Part shown: one piece after another, positions 11,040 through 20,953 of the stretch | How the letters are laid out: each line of letters starts with the position of its first letter | How positions within the stretch are numbered: the stretch's first letter is position 1 | NCBI GenBank assembly: GCA_963743015.1 | Contig: CAVUOD010000010.1 | Coordinates: 62,001-126,000, forward strand | DNA from: CAVSRC01 sp963743015 | GTDB taxonomy: Bacteria > Pseudomonadota > Alphaproteobacteria > Rhizobiales > Kaistiaceae | Length of the DNA stretch: 64,000 nt | Direction of reading: 5' to 3' | Translations under genes and position numbers: made by a program | Notes under the pieces: model-generated | Databases searched by the model: none | The model's input: the letters and a program-made list of their open reading frames with translations, nothing else | What the model was told of the DNA's origin: nothing

Positions 11040-11486
11040 TGGTGATTCCGCGGGTATCGGCGAGCGGCCTGGAGGTCTGCGGGCGCCGCCCCTTTGCGAC
11101 CCTGACGATCAGGACGGCGCCCGGCTCGCGGCCGGGTCGCGGCTCCCTGCCGCTGTGCCGGCACGGGGCAAATCTTTTCGGTGCAGTGCGGTGTTCCGCG
11201 TCGTCGCGACCCTGAGTGCAGTCCAGGCCGGCATCCTCAGCGGCGGGCTTTGTGCCGCCCCCGAGGAGCCGCCAGTCCGGCGGTTTTCCCGGGCGCCGAC
11301 CGGCAGCCGGCCAAGGCCGCGCCGCCGGCCGCTGCGGCGGGGCAGGAGGGCGCTCCCCGCGACAATATGCGCAAAGCCGAGGGGATGACTGGACAAGCGC
11401 CGAGCGCGATGGCTAAACAGACGCGGCCGGTGGAGGGATTCTAAACAGTCCCGTCCGCCCGGAGGGGCATTTTTGGGGGTCCGATC
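11040..11486. other. Gap with a decayed fragment of a third ABC exporter gene
   Basis: No convincing gene lies in these 447 bases. The stretch 11241-11290 aligns with the end of the preceding ABC gene (about 10955-11005): both contain GGGC/GGCC-TTTRTGCCGCCC-like sequence followed by GGAGCCGCCAGTC-GGCGGTTT, encoding SRQSGGF. It has small indels and no open frame around it, so it looks like the leftover 3' end of a third tandem copy. The same stretch can also form a CCGCC/GGCGG hairpin before TTTT and might end transcription of the ABC gene. Confidence 0.45.
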
Positions 11487-12056
11487 TTGGCAAGTACCGA
11501 TACGGCTGACCATCCGGAGCCGACACGGCGCGATTTCATCTACATAGCCACCGGCGCCGTCGGCGCCGTCGGCGCGGCGCTGACCGTGTGGCCGCTGGTC
11601 GACCAGATGAACCCGGACGCCGCGGCGCTGGCGCTGGCTCAGGTCGAGGTCGACATTTCCTCGGTGACCGAGGGCATGTCGCTGATCGTCAAATGGCGCG
11701 GCAAGCCGGTGGTGGTGCGTCAGCGCACCAAGAAGGAGATCGACGAGGCCAAGACGGTCCCGGTCACCGACCTGCGCGACCAGCTCGCCCGCAACGCCAA
11801 CCTGCCTGCCAACGCGCCGGCCACCGACGCGAACCGCGCCGCCAAGGGCAAGGAAGCGTGGTTCGTCATGATCCAGATCTGCACCCATCTCGGCTGCGTG
11901 CCGCTCGGCCAGGAAGGCGAGTACGGCGGCTGGTTCTGTCCGTGCCACGGCTCGGTCTACGATACCGCCGGGCGCATCCGGCAGGGGCCGGCGCCGGAGA
12001 ACATGGCGATCCCGCTCTACCAATTCGTCACCGATACCACGCTGCGCATCGGCTGA
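11487..12056 (+). CDS. petA: Ubiquinol-cytochrome c reductase iron-sulfur (Rieske) subunit
   Basis: The Rieske 2Fe-2S subunit of the bc1 complex carries electrons from ubiquinol to cytochrome c1 on the periplasmic side. The 189-residue protein has a twin-arginine signal-anchor (RRDFIYIATGAVGAVGA, residues 15-35) and both cluster-binding boxes, CTHLGC and CPCHGS, with two Cys and two His. It is the first gene of petABC, 19 bases before petB, and is complete. Confidence 0.97.
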   Translation: MASTDTADHPEPTRRDFIYIATGAVGAVGAALTVWPLVDQMNPDAAALALAQVEVDISSVTEGMSLIVKWRGKPVVVRQRTKKEIDEAKTVPVTDLRDQLARNANLPANAPATDANRAAKGKEAWFVMIQICTHLGCVPLGQEGEYGGWFCPCHGSVYDTAGRIRQGPAPENMAIPLYQFVTDTTLRIG

Positions 12057-12075
12057 ACGGGGCAAGGACAGCAAG

Positions 12076-13338
12076 ATGGCCGGGCACACGACTTTCGAAC
12101 CCAAGAATCCTATTGCCAAATGGCTGGAGAGCCGCCTGCCGGTTCTCAGCCTGGTACACTCGTCGTTCATCGTCTATCCGACGCCGCGCAACCTGAACTA
12201 CTGGTGGAACTTCGGCGCGATCCTCACCTTCATGCTGGCGGCGCAGATCGTCACCGGCATCGTTCTGGCCATGCACTACATTCCGGCCGACGCGCTGGCC
12301 TTCAATTCGGTCGAGAACATCATGCGCAACGTCAACTACGGTTGGCTGCTGCGCTACCTGCACGCCAACGGCGCGTCGATGTTCTTCCTGGCCGTCTACA
12401 TCCACATCCTGCGCGGCATGTATTACGGCTCCTACAAGGCGCCGCGCGAGGTGCTGTGGATCCTCGGCGTCATCATCTACCTGTTGATGATGGCCACCGC
12501 CTTCATGGGCTACGTGCTGCCCTGGGGGCAGATGTCCTTCTGGGCGGCCAACGTCATCACCAACCTGTTCTCGGCCATTCCGGTGGTCGGCGGTGCGATC
12601 GTCACCTGGCTGTGGGGCGGCTTCTCGGTCGGCGGGCCGACGCTCAACCGCTTCTACTCGCTGCATTACCTGCTGCCGTTCATGATCGCCGGCGTCGTGC
12701 TCCTGCACATCTGGGCGCTGCACGTTCCCGGCAACGGCAATCCGACCGGCGTCGACGTCAAGGACAAGCAGGACACCGTCCCCTTCCATCCCTTCTATAC
12801 GATCAAGGATGTGTTCGGGCTCAGCGTGTTCCTCATCCTGTTCGCCTGGCTGGTGTTCTTCATTCCCAACTATCTCGGCCACTCGGACAACTACATCCCG
12901 GCCAATCCGCTGCAGACGCCGGCCGAGATCGTGCCGGAATGGTACTTCCTGCCGTTCTACGCGATCCTGCGGGCCATCCCCAACAAGCTCATGGGGGTGC
13001 TGGCGCTGTTCGCCTCGATCGGCATCCTGGTCTTCCTGCCGTGGCTCGACACCTCGCGGGTGCGTTCGGCAAAGTTCCGGCCGATCTACAAGCAGTTCTT
13101 CTGGATCTTCGTGGCGGTCGGCATCCTGCTCGGCTATCTCGGCTCGCAGTCGCCGACCGGCTTCACGCTGCATGTGCCGAACGTCATCTGGGCGCGCGTC
13201 CTCACCTTCTTCTACTTCGCCCATTTCCTGATCGTGCTGCCGGTCGTCGGCCTGATCGAGCGGCCCAAGCCGCTGCCGGCGAGTATCACCGAATCGGTGC
13301 TCGCCAAGTCGAGCCAAGCAGCACAGGCAGGAGGCTGA
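12076..13338 (+). CDS. petB: Cytochrome b of the bc1 complex
   Basis: The 420-residue core membrane subunit, with eight helices and the two b haems. Visible landmarks are RYLHANGASMFF and HILRGMYYGS (haem-binding histidines), the PWGQMSFW Qo-site segment, the later haem histidines in LHYLLPF and HIWALH, and the PEWYFLPFYAILR motif. It lies between petA and petC with short spacers, so the three are one operon. Confidence 0.97.
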   Translation: MAGHTTFEPKNPIAKWLESRLPVLSLVHSSFIVYPTPRNLNYWWNFGAILTFMLAAQIVTGIVLAMHYIPADALAFNSVENIMRNVNYGWLLRYLHANGASMFFLAVYIHILRGMYYGSYKAPREVLWILGVIIYLLMMATAFMGYVLPWGQMSFWAANVITNLFSAIPVVGGAIVTWLWGGFSVGGPTLNRFYSLHYLLPFMIAGVVLLHIWALHVPGNGNPTGVDVKDKQDTVPFHPFYTIKDVFGLSVFLILFAWLVFFIPNYLGHSDNYIPANPLQTPAEIVPEWYFLPFYAILRAIPNKLMGVLALFASIGILVFLPWLDTSRVRSAKFRPIYKQFFWIFVAVGILLGYLGSQSPTGFTLHVPNVIWARVLTFFYFAHFLIVLPVVGLIERPKPLPASITESVLAKSSQAAQAGG

Positions 13339-13343
13339 CCGCG

Positions 13344-14213
13344 ATGAAAATTCGTTTCGCCGGCCTTTTCGCCGCCGCCGCTGTCATCGGTCTGACGCTG
13401 GCGCTGCCGACATCGGCGCAGGAAGCCGGTGGTGGCGCCATGCCGACCGAGTTCCCGCTCAAGAAGCCGCCGCTGATGAAGTGGTCCTTCGCCGGCTTCT
13501 TCGGCACGTTCGACCAGGCGCAGCTGCAGCGCGGCTTCCAGGTCTACAAGGAAGTCTGCTCGGCCTGCCATTCGATGAACCTGGTCGCCTTCCGCAATCT
13601 CGGCGACGAGGGCGGTCCGCATTTCAGCGAGGCCGAAGTCAAGGCGCTGGCCGCGTCCTATCAGGTCACCGACGGCCCCAACGATGCCGGCGACATGTTC
13701 CAGCGTCCGGGCAAGCCCTACGACCACCTGCCGGCGCCGTTCCCCAACACCGAGGCCGCCGCGGCAGCCAATGGCGGCGCCGCACCGCCGGACCTGTCGG
13801 TGATCGCCAAGGCGCGTGCGATCAAGCGCGGCCTGCTGTGGGGGCTGCTCGACTTCTTCACCGGCTATCAGGAGGCCGGCCCGGACTATATCCACGCCCT
13901 GCTGACCGGCTTCCAGGATCCGCCGCCCGGCGTGAAGGTGCCCGATGGCACCTACTACAATCCGTATTTCCATGCCGCCATATCGCTGCACATGCCGCCG
14001 CCTCTGTCGGACGGTCAGGTGACCTACAGCGACGGCTCGCCGCAGACCGTCGACCAGTATGCCAAGGACGTGTCGGCCTTCCTGATGTGGACGGCGGAGC
14101 CGCATCTGATGGAGCGCAAGCGCGTCGGCTTCATGACCATGATCTTCCTGGTGGTGTTCGCCGGCCTGATGTACCTGACCAAGAAGCGGGTGTGGTCGGA
14201 CGTGGCGCACTAG
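13344..14213 (+). CDS. petC: Cytochrome c1 of the bc1 complex
   Basis: A 289-residue periplasmic c-type cytochrome with an N-terminal signal peptide (to about residue 25, PTSAQ), the haem attachment site CSACH (near residue 72) and a C-terminal membrane anchor (FMTMIFLVVFAGLMYL). It starts six bases after the petB stop and ends the operon, followed directly by a strong terminator. In some rhizobia cytochromes b and c1 are one fused gene; here they are separate. Confidence 0.96.
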   Translation: MKIRFAGLFAAAAVIGLTLALPTSAQEAGGGAMPTEFPLKKPPLMKWSFAGFFGTFDQAQLQRGFQVYKEVCSACHSMNLVAFRNLGDEGGPHFSEAEVKALAASYQVTDGPNDAGDMFQRPGKPYDHLPAPFPNTEAAAAANGGAAPPDLSVIAKARAIKRGLLWGLLDFFTGYQEAGPDYIHALLTGFQDPPPGVKVPDGTYYNPYFHAAISLHMPPPLSDGQVTYSDGSPQTVDQYAKDVSAFLMWTAEPHLMERKRVGFMTMIFLVVFAGLMYLTKKRVWSDVAH

Positions 14214-14238
14214 CCGGCGCAAGCCCCGCGAAACGAGA

Positions 14239-14265
14239 AAAGGCCCGCTTCGGCGGGCCTTTTTC
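14239..14265 (+). terminator. Terminator of petABC
   Basis: AGGCCCGC and GCGGGCCT pair around a TTCG tetraloop, with an A run before and TTTTT after the stem. It lies 26 bases past the petC stop. Because A and T runs flank both sides it could also work in reverse, but no minus-strand gene reaches it. Confidence 0.9.
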
Positions 14266-14352
14266 GTATTAGCCATCGGCCACATTTCGCCTTGGTGCGG
14301 GCGGCGGGGCGGTGCTAAGACCCGGCCATACCAAGCGCAGGAGAGTGCGTTC

Positions 14353-14892
14353 GTGCAGCCCGTCATCGACCTGAAACCGCTGATCCGCACCATTCCCGAC
14401 TATCCGCGCAAGGGCATCCTGTTTCGCGACATCACCACCCTCATCGCCAATCCGGCCGGCCTCAGGGCCTCGATCGACGGGCTGGTGCTGCCCTTCCTCG
14501 AAGCGCAAATCGACAAGGTCGTGGGCATCGAGGCGCGCGGCTTCATCCTCGGCGGTGCGGTTGCCCATGAGCTCGGCCGCGGCTTCGTGCCCATCCGCAA
14601 GAAGGGCAAGCTGCCCTGGCGCACCATCGGGCAGGAATACAGCCTCGAATACGGCGTCGACACCATCGAGATCCATGCCGACGCCATCGGCGAGGGCGAC
14701 CGGGTGCTGCTGGTCGACGACCTCATCGCCACCGGCGGCACGGCAGAGGCGGCGACGGAACTGATCCGCCGTTCGGGCGGCGAGCTGGTCGCCGCCGCCT
14801 TCGTCATCGATCTGCCCGACCTCGGCGGCGCCAAACGCCTGGCGGCACGCGATGTGTCGGTCCACACGCTGGTCAGCTTCGAGGGGCACTGA
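14353..14892 (+). CDS. apt: Adenine phosphoribosyltransferase
   Basis: Salvages adenine with PRPP to give AMP in the cytoplasm. The 179-residue protein has the PRPP-binding loop VLLVDDLIATGGTAEAA, the IPDYPRKGILFRDIT N-terminal block and GIEARGFILGGAVA. It begins with GTG at 14353 behind AGGAGAG. The next gene begins just after its stop, so the two are probably co-transcribed. Confidence 0.95.
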   Translation: MQPVIDLKPLIRTIPDYPRKGILFRDITTLIANPAGLRASIDGLVLPFLEAQIDKVVGIEARGFILGGAVAHELGRGFVPIRKKGKLPWRTIGQEYSLEYGVDTIEIHADAIGEGDRVLLVDDLIATGGTAEAATELIRRSGGELVAAAFVIDLPDLGGAKRLAARDVSVHTLVSFEGH

Positions 14893-14893
14893 C

Positions 14894-15563
14894 ATGGTCG
14901 ACTTCCATATCTATGTGGGCTACCGGACGGTTTCGTCGTGGTCGCTGCGCGGCTGGCTGCCGATGAAGAAGGCCGGGGTGCCCTTCGACGAAACCCTGAT
15001 CCACTACCGATCGCCCGAGGGCAGGGCGGAGCTCGACCGGCTGTCGCCGACCGGCAAGGTGCCCTTCCTCGTCCACACCCGGCCGGACGGTCGCGCCGTC
15101 AAGGTCTGGGATTCGCTGGCCATCGCCGAGTATCTGGCCGAGACCGTGCCAAACGCGCGGTTGTGGCCGGAGGACCCGGTCGCCCGGGCGCATGCGCGCG
15201 CGGTCACGGCGGAAATGCATTCCGGCTTCGCCGCGCTCCGCCGGCATTTCGACATGGCGCTCACCGAGCGCCGGCCGAACTCCGGACGATGCCGAGGGCA
15301 AGAAGGATGCCGCGCGCGTCCAGGCGATCTGGCGCGAATGTCGCGAGACCTGGGGAGCCAAGGCGGACGGGCCGTTTCTGTTCGGCCGCTGGAGCATCGC
15401 CGATGCCGCCTATGCGCCGGTGGTGACCCGCTTCCGCACCTATGGCGTGACGCCCGATGCCGTGGGCGCCGCCTATATGGAGGCGGTGCTTGCCGACCCC
15501 GACTTTCTGCTCTGGGAGGCGCACGCGAAGCACGAAGCGCCGCCGGAGTGGCTGACCCCGTAA
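14894..15563 (+). CDS. Glutathione S-transferase family protein, frame broken once
   Basis: A thioredoxin-fold N-terminal half (HIYVGYRTVSSWSLRGWLPMKKAGVPF, then TGKVPFLV and DSLAIAEYLAE) is followed, after a +1 break near 15281 (AACTCCGGAC), by the all-helical GST C-terminal half: AIWRECRETWG, FLFGRWSIADAAYAPVVTRF. Joined, it gives about 222 residues, normal for a GST. A Ser in the TVSSWSLRG turn is the likely glutathione-activating residue. It follows apt by two bases. The break is probably a sequence error. Confidence 0.85.
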
Positions 15564-15640
15564 CCGGCAAGAGCCGCCACGGACCGTCGTGATCCGGCAA
15601 AGGGAATGCGCTAGGCTCGTTGTATCCCGCCTGGCCGGTG

Positions 15641-15672
15641 CCGGGGTGCGCTCGATTTGCGCACACCCCGCC
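15641..15672. other. Strong hairpin in the GST / phosphatase spacer
   Basis: GGGGTGCGC and GCGCACACCCC pair around a TCGATTT loop with one bulge. There is no T run, so it is a weak terminator candidate. It may instead be a repeat or a processing site. Confidence 0.3.
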
Positions 15673-15753
15673 GACTGGCGTCGATCGAAAGCCGGCAAAG
15701 CAGACGCGGTCGCCGGCTCAAAGGGGCGATCCATTGACGAGAGAGGCTAAGCC

Positions 15754-16623
15754 ATGATCGGACCTTCGCGTTCCAAACTGCTTACCGCCGCCGCGGCCGC
15801 CTGCCTGGTGACCACCGTCGCCGTCGGCGGGGCGCTCGCCGCCGACCCGGTGCCGCAGAACGACCTGCTCAACGCGACGCTGTGGGTGACCAATTCGGTC
15901 GAGTACAAGGCCAATGCGATCGGCGAGTATGCGCTTGCCAAGATCCAGCTCGACAAGGCGCTGGCCGACAAGAGCTGGACGGCGGCGACCGAACAGACCG
16001 GCGATTTCCAGGACAAGCCACCGGCGGTGATCCTCGACGCCGACGAGACGGCGATCGACAACGGCGCCTACGAGGCCTGGCTGATCAAGACCGGCAAGGA
16101 CTACAGCGGCAAGACTTGGGGCCAGTGGGTCGCCGATGCCGAGGCCAAGGCGGTGCCGGGCGCCGTCGACTTCACCAAATATGCCGATTCCAAGGGCGTG
16201 AAGGTGTTCTACGTCACCAACCGCTCGGCCGACCAGGAAGAGGCCACCCGCAAGAACATGGAGGCGCTCGGCTTCCCGATGGGCGGCAATGTCGACACCT
16301 TCCTGATGTCGAAGGAGAAGCCCGACTGGACCTCGAAGAAGGGCACCCGCCGCGCCTTCGTCGCCGAGAACTATCGCATCCTGCTCCTGATCGGCGATAA
16401 TTACGGCGACTTCTCCGACGACTATGGCGGGTCGGAGGCCGACCGCGCGAAGTCGTTCGAGGCCAACATGGCCCATATCGGCCATGACTGGATCTTCATC
16501 GCCAATCCGGAATACGGCTCGTTCGAATCGGCGCCGTTCCTGTCGAACTACAAGCTGTCGCCCGACGAGCGCCGCCAGATGAAGATCGACGCGCTGCCGG
16601 CCTGGTCCGGCCCGAAGGAGTAG
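15754..16623 (+). CDS. Secreted HAD-type acid phosphatase, e(P4)/class B-like
   Basis: A 289-residue periplasmic phosphatase. It has a signal peptide (residues 1-29, ending ALAAD), the nucleophile motif ILDADETAID (DxDET), motif II FYVTNRS and motif III LLIGDNYGDF. The layout matches the lipoprotein e(P4)/5'-nucleotidase group, but the signal lacks the lipobox cysteine, so the protein should be soluble. Likely role: dephosphorylation of nucleotides or other phosphomonoesters for uptake. Confidence 0.85.
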   Translation: MIGPSRSKLLTAAAAACLVTTVAVGGALAADPVPQNDLLNATLWVTNSVEYKANAIGEYALAKIQLDKALADKSWTAATEQTGDFQDKPPAVILDADETAIDNGAYEAWLIKTGKDYSGKTWGQWVADAEAKAVPGAVDFTKYADSKGVKVFYVTNRSADQEEATRKNMEALGFPMGGNVDTFLMSKEKPDWTSKKGTRRAFVAENYRILLLIGDNYGDFSDDYGGSEADRAKSFEANMAHIGHDWIFIANPEYGSFESAPFLSNYKLSPDERRQMKIDALPAWSGPKE

Positions 16624-16631
16624 GCGGTCTT

Positions 16632-16760
16632 CGCGTCCCGGGCGCGGCGCAGCACGAAGTGGTACGCCGCAGAGCCGGGACCTCGAAGCTGACCCCGGAT
16701 CTGCGCTGCAGCGTTTCACGGCTCGCAGCGCGTCCGGGGAACGTAGGGCGACCGATCGCC
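16632..16760. repeat. BIME-like palindromic repeat cluster
   Basis: GTCCCGG (from about 16637) and CCGGGAC (to about 16681) form an outer palindrome around CGCAGCACGAAGTGGTACGCCG. A second palindrome follows, with GACCCCGGATCTGCGCTGCAGCG matched by GCAGCGCGTCCGGGG. Such paired palindromes occur in many copies in rhizobial genomes. The cluster fills most of the gene-free 16624-16956 stretch, together with the unit at 16832. Confidence 0.6.
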
Positions 16761-16831
16761 AGCGCCCGGCTTCGATCAGATTGAGTGCGCGGACGCGAGC
16801 GGTGTTTGATGCGTGAGCATTGCCCCACGCT

Positions 16832-16925
16832 CATTCGTTATTCCGGCGAACGCCGGAATCCAGACAGCGATTCCACGAGCGAAGCGGCGCCGTCTGGACC
16901 CCGGCTTTCGCCGGGGTGACGAGCG
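16832..16925. repeat. REP-like inverted repeat (ATTCCGGCGAA / TTCGCCGGGG type)
   Basis: ATTCCGGCGAACGCCGGAAT is a hairpin and is followed, about 45 bases on, by CCCCGGCTTTCGCCGGGG, another hairpin. CCAGAC and GTCTGG between them make the whole unit an imperfect palindrome. This element type is widespread in Proteobacteria between convergent genes. It lies between the phosphatase and ychF stops. Confidence 0.7.
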
Positions 16926-16956
16926 TGAATGCCGTGAAGCCCGGCCCGCCATGCCC

Positions 16957-18054
16957 TCACACGTTGAACTTGAACAGCATCACGTCGCCGTCCCTGACGA
17001 CATAGTCCTTGCCCTCGTCGCGCGCCTTGCCGGCGTCCTTGGCCGCCTGTTCGCCGCCGAGCGCGATGTAGTCGTCATAGGCGATGGTCTGGGCGCGGAT
17101 GAAGCCCTTCTCGAAATCGGTGTGGATGGTGCCGGCCGCCTGGGGTGCATGGGCGCCCGCGGGAACCGTCCAGGCGCGCACCTCCTTGGGGCCGGCGGTG
17201 AAGAAGGTGATGAGGCCGAGCAGCGCGTAGCCGGCGCGGATGAGGCGGTCGAGGCCGGGCTCGTCGAGGCCCATCGTCTCGAGGAACTCGTGCTCCTCCG
17301 CGTCGGGCAATTGCGCCACCTCGGCCTCGATCTCGGCCGAGATGACCACCGCTCCGGCGCCTTCCGCGCGTGCCATCTCTTCCACCCGTTTCGAATGGGC
17401 ATTGCCCGTGGCCGCCGCCGCTTCCTCGACATTGGCAACGTAGAGGACAGGCTTGGCGGTCAACAGGTTGAAGGAGCGGAAGAGGGCTTCCTCCCCGTGC
17501 GGCACCTCGGTCAGCCGTGCCGGCTTGCCGTCAGACAAGAGCGCGATCGCGGCGTCCATCAGGCCGACCTCGACCTTGGCGTCCTTGTCGCCGGACTGCG
17601 CCCTCTTGCGCAGCTGCGTCACCCGGCGCTCGAGGCTGGCGAGGTCGGCGAGCATCAGCTCGGTATTGACCGTCTCGGCATCGGCGACCGGATCGATTTT
17701 GCCTTCGACATGGGTGACGTTGCCGTCCTCGAAGCAGCGCAGCACATGCACGATGGCGTCGACCTCGCGGATATTGGCAAGGAACTGATTGCCGAGCCCT
17801 TCGCCCTTGGAGGCGCCGCGGACCAGCCCGGCGATATCGACGAAGGAGATGCGGGTGGGCACGATCTGCGCCGGATTGACGATCGCCGCCAGCTTGTCCA
17901 GGCGCGGGTCGGGCACGGCCACGTCGCCGGTGTTCGGCTCGATCGTGCAGAACGGGTAGTTCGCGGCCTGCGCCGCGGCGGTGCGCGTCAAGGCGTTGAA
18001 AAGGGTCGACTTGCCGACATTGGGCAGGCCGACGATGCCGCAACGGAATCCCAT
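16957..18054 (-). CDS. ychF: Ribosome-associated P-loop ATPase YchF (Obg-like)
   Basis: A 365-residue TRAFAC-class ATPase that binds the ribosome and is linked to oxidative-stress responses. Features: P-loop GLPNVGKST at the N terminus, switch region FVDIAGLVRGASKGEGLG, the NVEE variant at the usual NKxD position (which favours ATP over GTP), a coiled-coil middle and the C-terminal TGS domain (EVRAWTVPAGAHAPQAAG). The start at MGFRCGIVG is the family norm; the frame stays open further upstream without meaning. Confidence 0.96.
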   Translation of the reverse strand: MGFRCGIVGLPNVGKSTLFNALTRTAAAQAANYPFCTIEPNTGDVAVPDPRLDKLAAIVNPAQIVPTRISFVDIAGLVRGASKGEGLGNQFLANIREVDAIVHVLRCFEDGNVTHVEGKIDPVADAETVNTELMLADLASLERRVTQLRKRAQSGDKDAKVEVGLMDAAIALLSDGKPARLTEVPHGEEALFRSFNLLTAKPVLYVANVEEAAAATGNAHSKRVEEMARAEGAGAVVISAEIEAEVAQLPDAEEHEFLETMGLDEPGLDRLIRAGYALLGLITFFTAGPKEVRAWTVPAGAHAPQAAGTIHTDFEKGFIRAQTIAYDDYIALGGEQAAKDAGKARDEGKDYVVRDGDVMLFKFNV

Positions 18055-18249
18055 GAAAAGTCCTCGGATGAGCGCCGGAAGGGGAGATCGCCGGTCTTCT
18101 AGCAGGCCCGGCCCAATCGGCAAGGTCCGGCGGCGGGCTGGATCGCGCCAATGGCCGCGAAACGGCCGTCCGCTGGTTATGCCGCATCGTTTCGCAAACC
18201 GCCGGGGCCTATCCTGAGCAGACTGCAGTGTGACGAGAGGAGGCGCGCG

Positions 18250-19134
18250 ATGCGTGTGCTCGTGACCTGGGGATCCAAGCTCGGCGGGACGAAGGGCATC
18301 GCCCGCATGGTGGCGGAAGAGCTTGAGTATCGCGGCGTCGAGGTGGCGTTCGTGTCGGCCGCCGAGCTGCGCAATGTCAACGGCTTCGACGCGGCGATCA
18401 TCGGCGGTGCGGTCTATGCCTCGCGCTGGCACAAGGCGGCGCTGCGCTTCGTCTCGCGCAATGTCGCGGCGCTCAGGCGCATTCCGGTCTGGCTGTTTTC
18501 AAGCGGTCCGCTCGACCCATCCGCCGACGAGGAGGCCATCCCGCCGGTAAAGGAGGTTGCCGTGCTGATGCAGCGCATCGGCGCACTCGGGCACGCCACC
18601 TTCGGCGGCAAGCTTGCCGCAGACGCCAAGGGCTTTCCGGCCAGCGCCATGGCCAAGACCCGCGCCGGCGACTGGCGCAATCCCGAGCGCGTCCACGCCT
18701 GGGCGGCGGAAATCGCCGCGGCGCTGCCGAATGCGCGGCCGGGGCAGGCGCGCGAGCCCGCCGGCAGCTCGCCCTGGCGGCTGGCGGCTTTCGCCGCCGC
18801 CGGTTGGGCGCTTTGCGCCGCCGTCATGGGCGGCCTCATGGCCGTCGCGCCGCTGTGGCTGGCCCTGACGCTGCATGCCATCGCCGCACCGGCGATCTTC
18901 GCCGCGCTGTCGGTCTTCTATTTTCGTGCGCCGGGGGCCCGCCAGCCGGTGGAGACGGCGCTCGCCTTCACCGTGCTCGTCGCCGTACTCGATGCCGTCG
19001 TCGTGGCGGGGATCGTCCTGCGCTCCTTCGACATGTTTTCCAGCATCGCCGGTACATGGCTGCCCTTCGCGCTGATCTTGCTTTCGACCTGGGCGACGGG
19101 AGCGATCATGGCGATGATGCCGGAGAGGAAGTAG
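18250..19134 (+). CDS. Flavodoxin domain fused to a four-helix membrane domain
   Basis: A 294-residue protein. Residues 1-165 are flavodoxin-like: LVTWGSKLGGTKGIARMVAEEL is the FMN phosphate-loop region and FDAAIIGGAVYASRWHKAALRF resembles the protoporphyrinogen-oxidase-like flavodoxins (HemG group). From about residue 175 there are four hydrophobic helices, ending TWATGAIMAMMPERK. The fusion suggests a membrane-tethered flavoprotein passing electrons to a lipid-soluble acceptor, but the partner is unknown. GAGGAGG stands before ATG 18250. Confidence 0.7.
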   Translation: MRVLVTWGSKLGGTKGIARMVAEELEYRGVEVAFVSAAELRNVNGFDAAIIGGAVYASRWHKAALRFVSRNVAALRRIPVWLFSSGPLDPSADEEAIPPVKEVAVLMQRIGALGHATFGGKLAADAKGFPASAMAKTRAGDWRNPERVHAWAAEIAAALPNARPGQAREPAGSSPWRLAAFAAAGWALCAAVMGGLMAVAPLWLALTLHAIAAPAIFAALSVFYFRAPGARQPVETALAFTVLVAVLDAVVVAGIVLRSFDMFSSIAGTWLPFALILLSTWATGAIMAMMPERK

Positions 19135-19135
19135 C

Positions 19136-19163
19136 GAATGGTGAATGGTGAATGGTGAATGGT
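19136..19163. repeat. Tandem GAATGGT repeat, four copies
   Basis: Four exact head-to-tail copies of GAATGGT directly after the flavodoxin-fusion stop. Inverted traces follow (GCCATTCACC at about 19176 and CTATTCAC at about 19190), so a hairpin can form between the convergent stops of this gene and pth. Confidence 0.85.
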
Positions 19164-19197
19164 GCAGCGCTGTCTGCCATTCACCACTGACTATTCA

Positions 19198-19926
<729 letters not shown>

Positions 19927-19970
19927 GTGGCTCTCTCCGTTGCCCCCAGCGCACCGGGGCCGCGCCGGGA

Positions 19971-20676
19971 CTACTTCTTGGCGGCCTCCGGAGCGGCCGC
20001 GGGTGCAGCGCCCTCGGCAGCCGGCGCGGCGGCAGCGCCTTCGGCACCGGCCTCCGGCGCGGCTTCGGCGGCCCGGGCAGCCTCGGCAGCGGCACGGATC
20101 TCTTCCTTGACGCCGGCAGGTGCTGCGACCGTGGCGATGGTGAAGTCGCGCCTGATCGAGGGACGCACGCCTTCAGGCAGCGAGACGGCGGAAATATGCA
20201 AGGAATCGTTGATATCGAGGCCGGTCAGATCGGCGACGATCTTCTCGGGGATCGAATTCGACCCGGCAGATGAGGGAAACCCGGTGGCGCACCACGTTGA
20301 CCACACCGCCGCGCTTGACGCCCGGCGCCTGGCTCTCGTTGATGAACTGCACCGGCACGTCGATGGTGATCATCGATTCCGGCGTCACGCGCAGGAAGTC
20401 GACATGCAGCGGCTTTTCGCTCACCGGATCGAGCTGGTAGTCGCGGGGAAGCGTCTGGACCTTGTCGCCGCCCACGTCGATGGTCGCGACCGAGGTGTAG
20501 AAGCCGCCGCCGCGAATCTTGAGGCCCAGTTCGCGGCTGGGCAGGCTGATGGCGATCGGGGGTTGGTTGCCGCCGTAGATCACGGCGGGGGTCATGCCTT
20601 GACGACGTACAGAGCGGGCGGCCCCCTTGCCCACCTTCTCGCGTACCGTCGCCGAGAGCTCGTAATTGGCGCCCAT
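19971..20676 (-). CDS. rplY: 50S ribosomal protein L25/Ctc, frame broken once
   Basis: The 5S rRNA-binding protein L25 with general-stress (Ctc) extension. The first frame reads MGANYELSATVREKVGKGAA ... GGVVNVVRHRVSLIC; after a +1 break near 20262 (TTCGATCC on the coding strand) the next frame reads SIPEKIVADLTGLDINDSLH and ends in an Ala/Glu/Pro-rich tail. AAGGAG precedes the ATG. Joined length is about 234 residues, normal for the Ctc form. Loss of this gene is unlikely, so the break is suspect. Confidence 0.92.
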
Positions 20677-20953
20677 CGGACAACTCCTTGAGTTTGGCTG
20701 TTTTGCCGCGTGCCTCCAGGGGTGTCGGCGCGGCTGCCGGCTTATAGGGGAGAGCGGGGCGAAGGGCAAGCCGGGCCCAAAGCACCGGCGCGTGCGGGAC
20801 TGCCGATATTCAATTCTAGGCATGCCATTAACCGGGTTTCTACCAATGCTGCGTACAAAGAATGGTTGTGGTGAGGCTGGACACCCGGTTCGGCCGCGTT
20901 TCGAGGCAAATTGCCGAGGGGGCAACGTGGAGCAGGGCGAGGCGGCATTTGCG

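Noticed and set aside
12028..13317. 429-codon minus-strand frame opposite petB
   Set aside because: Antisense shadow; cytochrome b on the plus strand is unmistakable.
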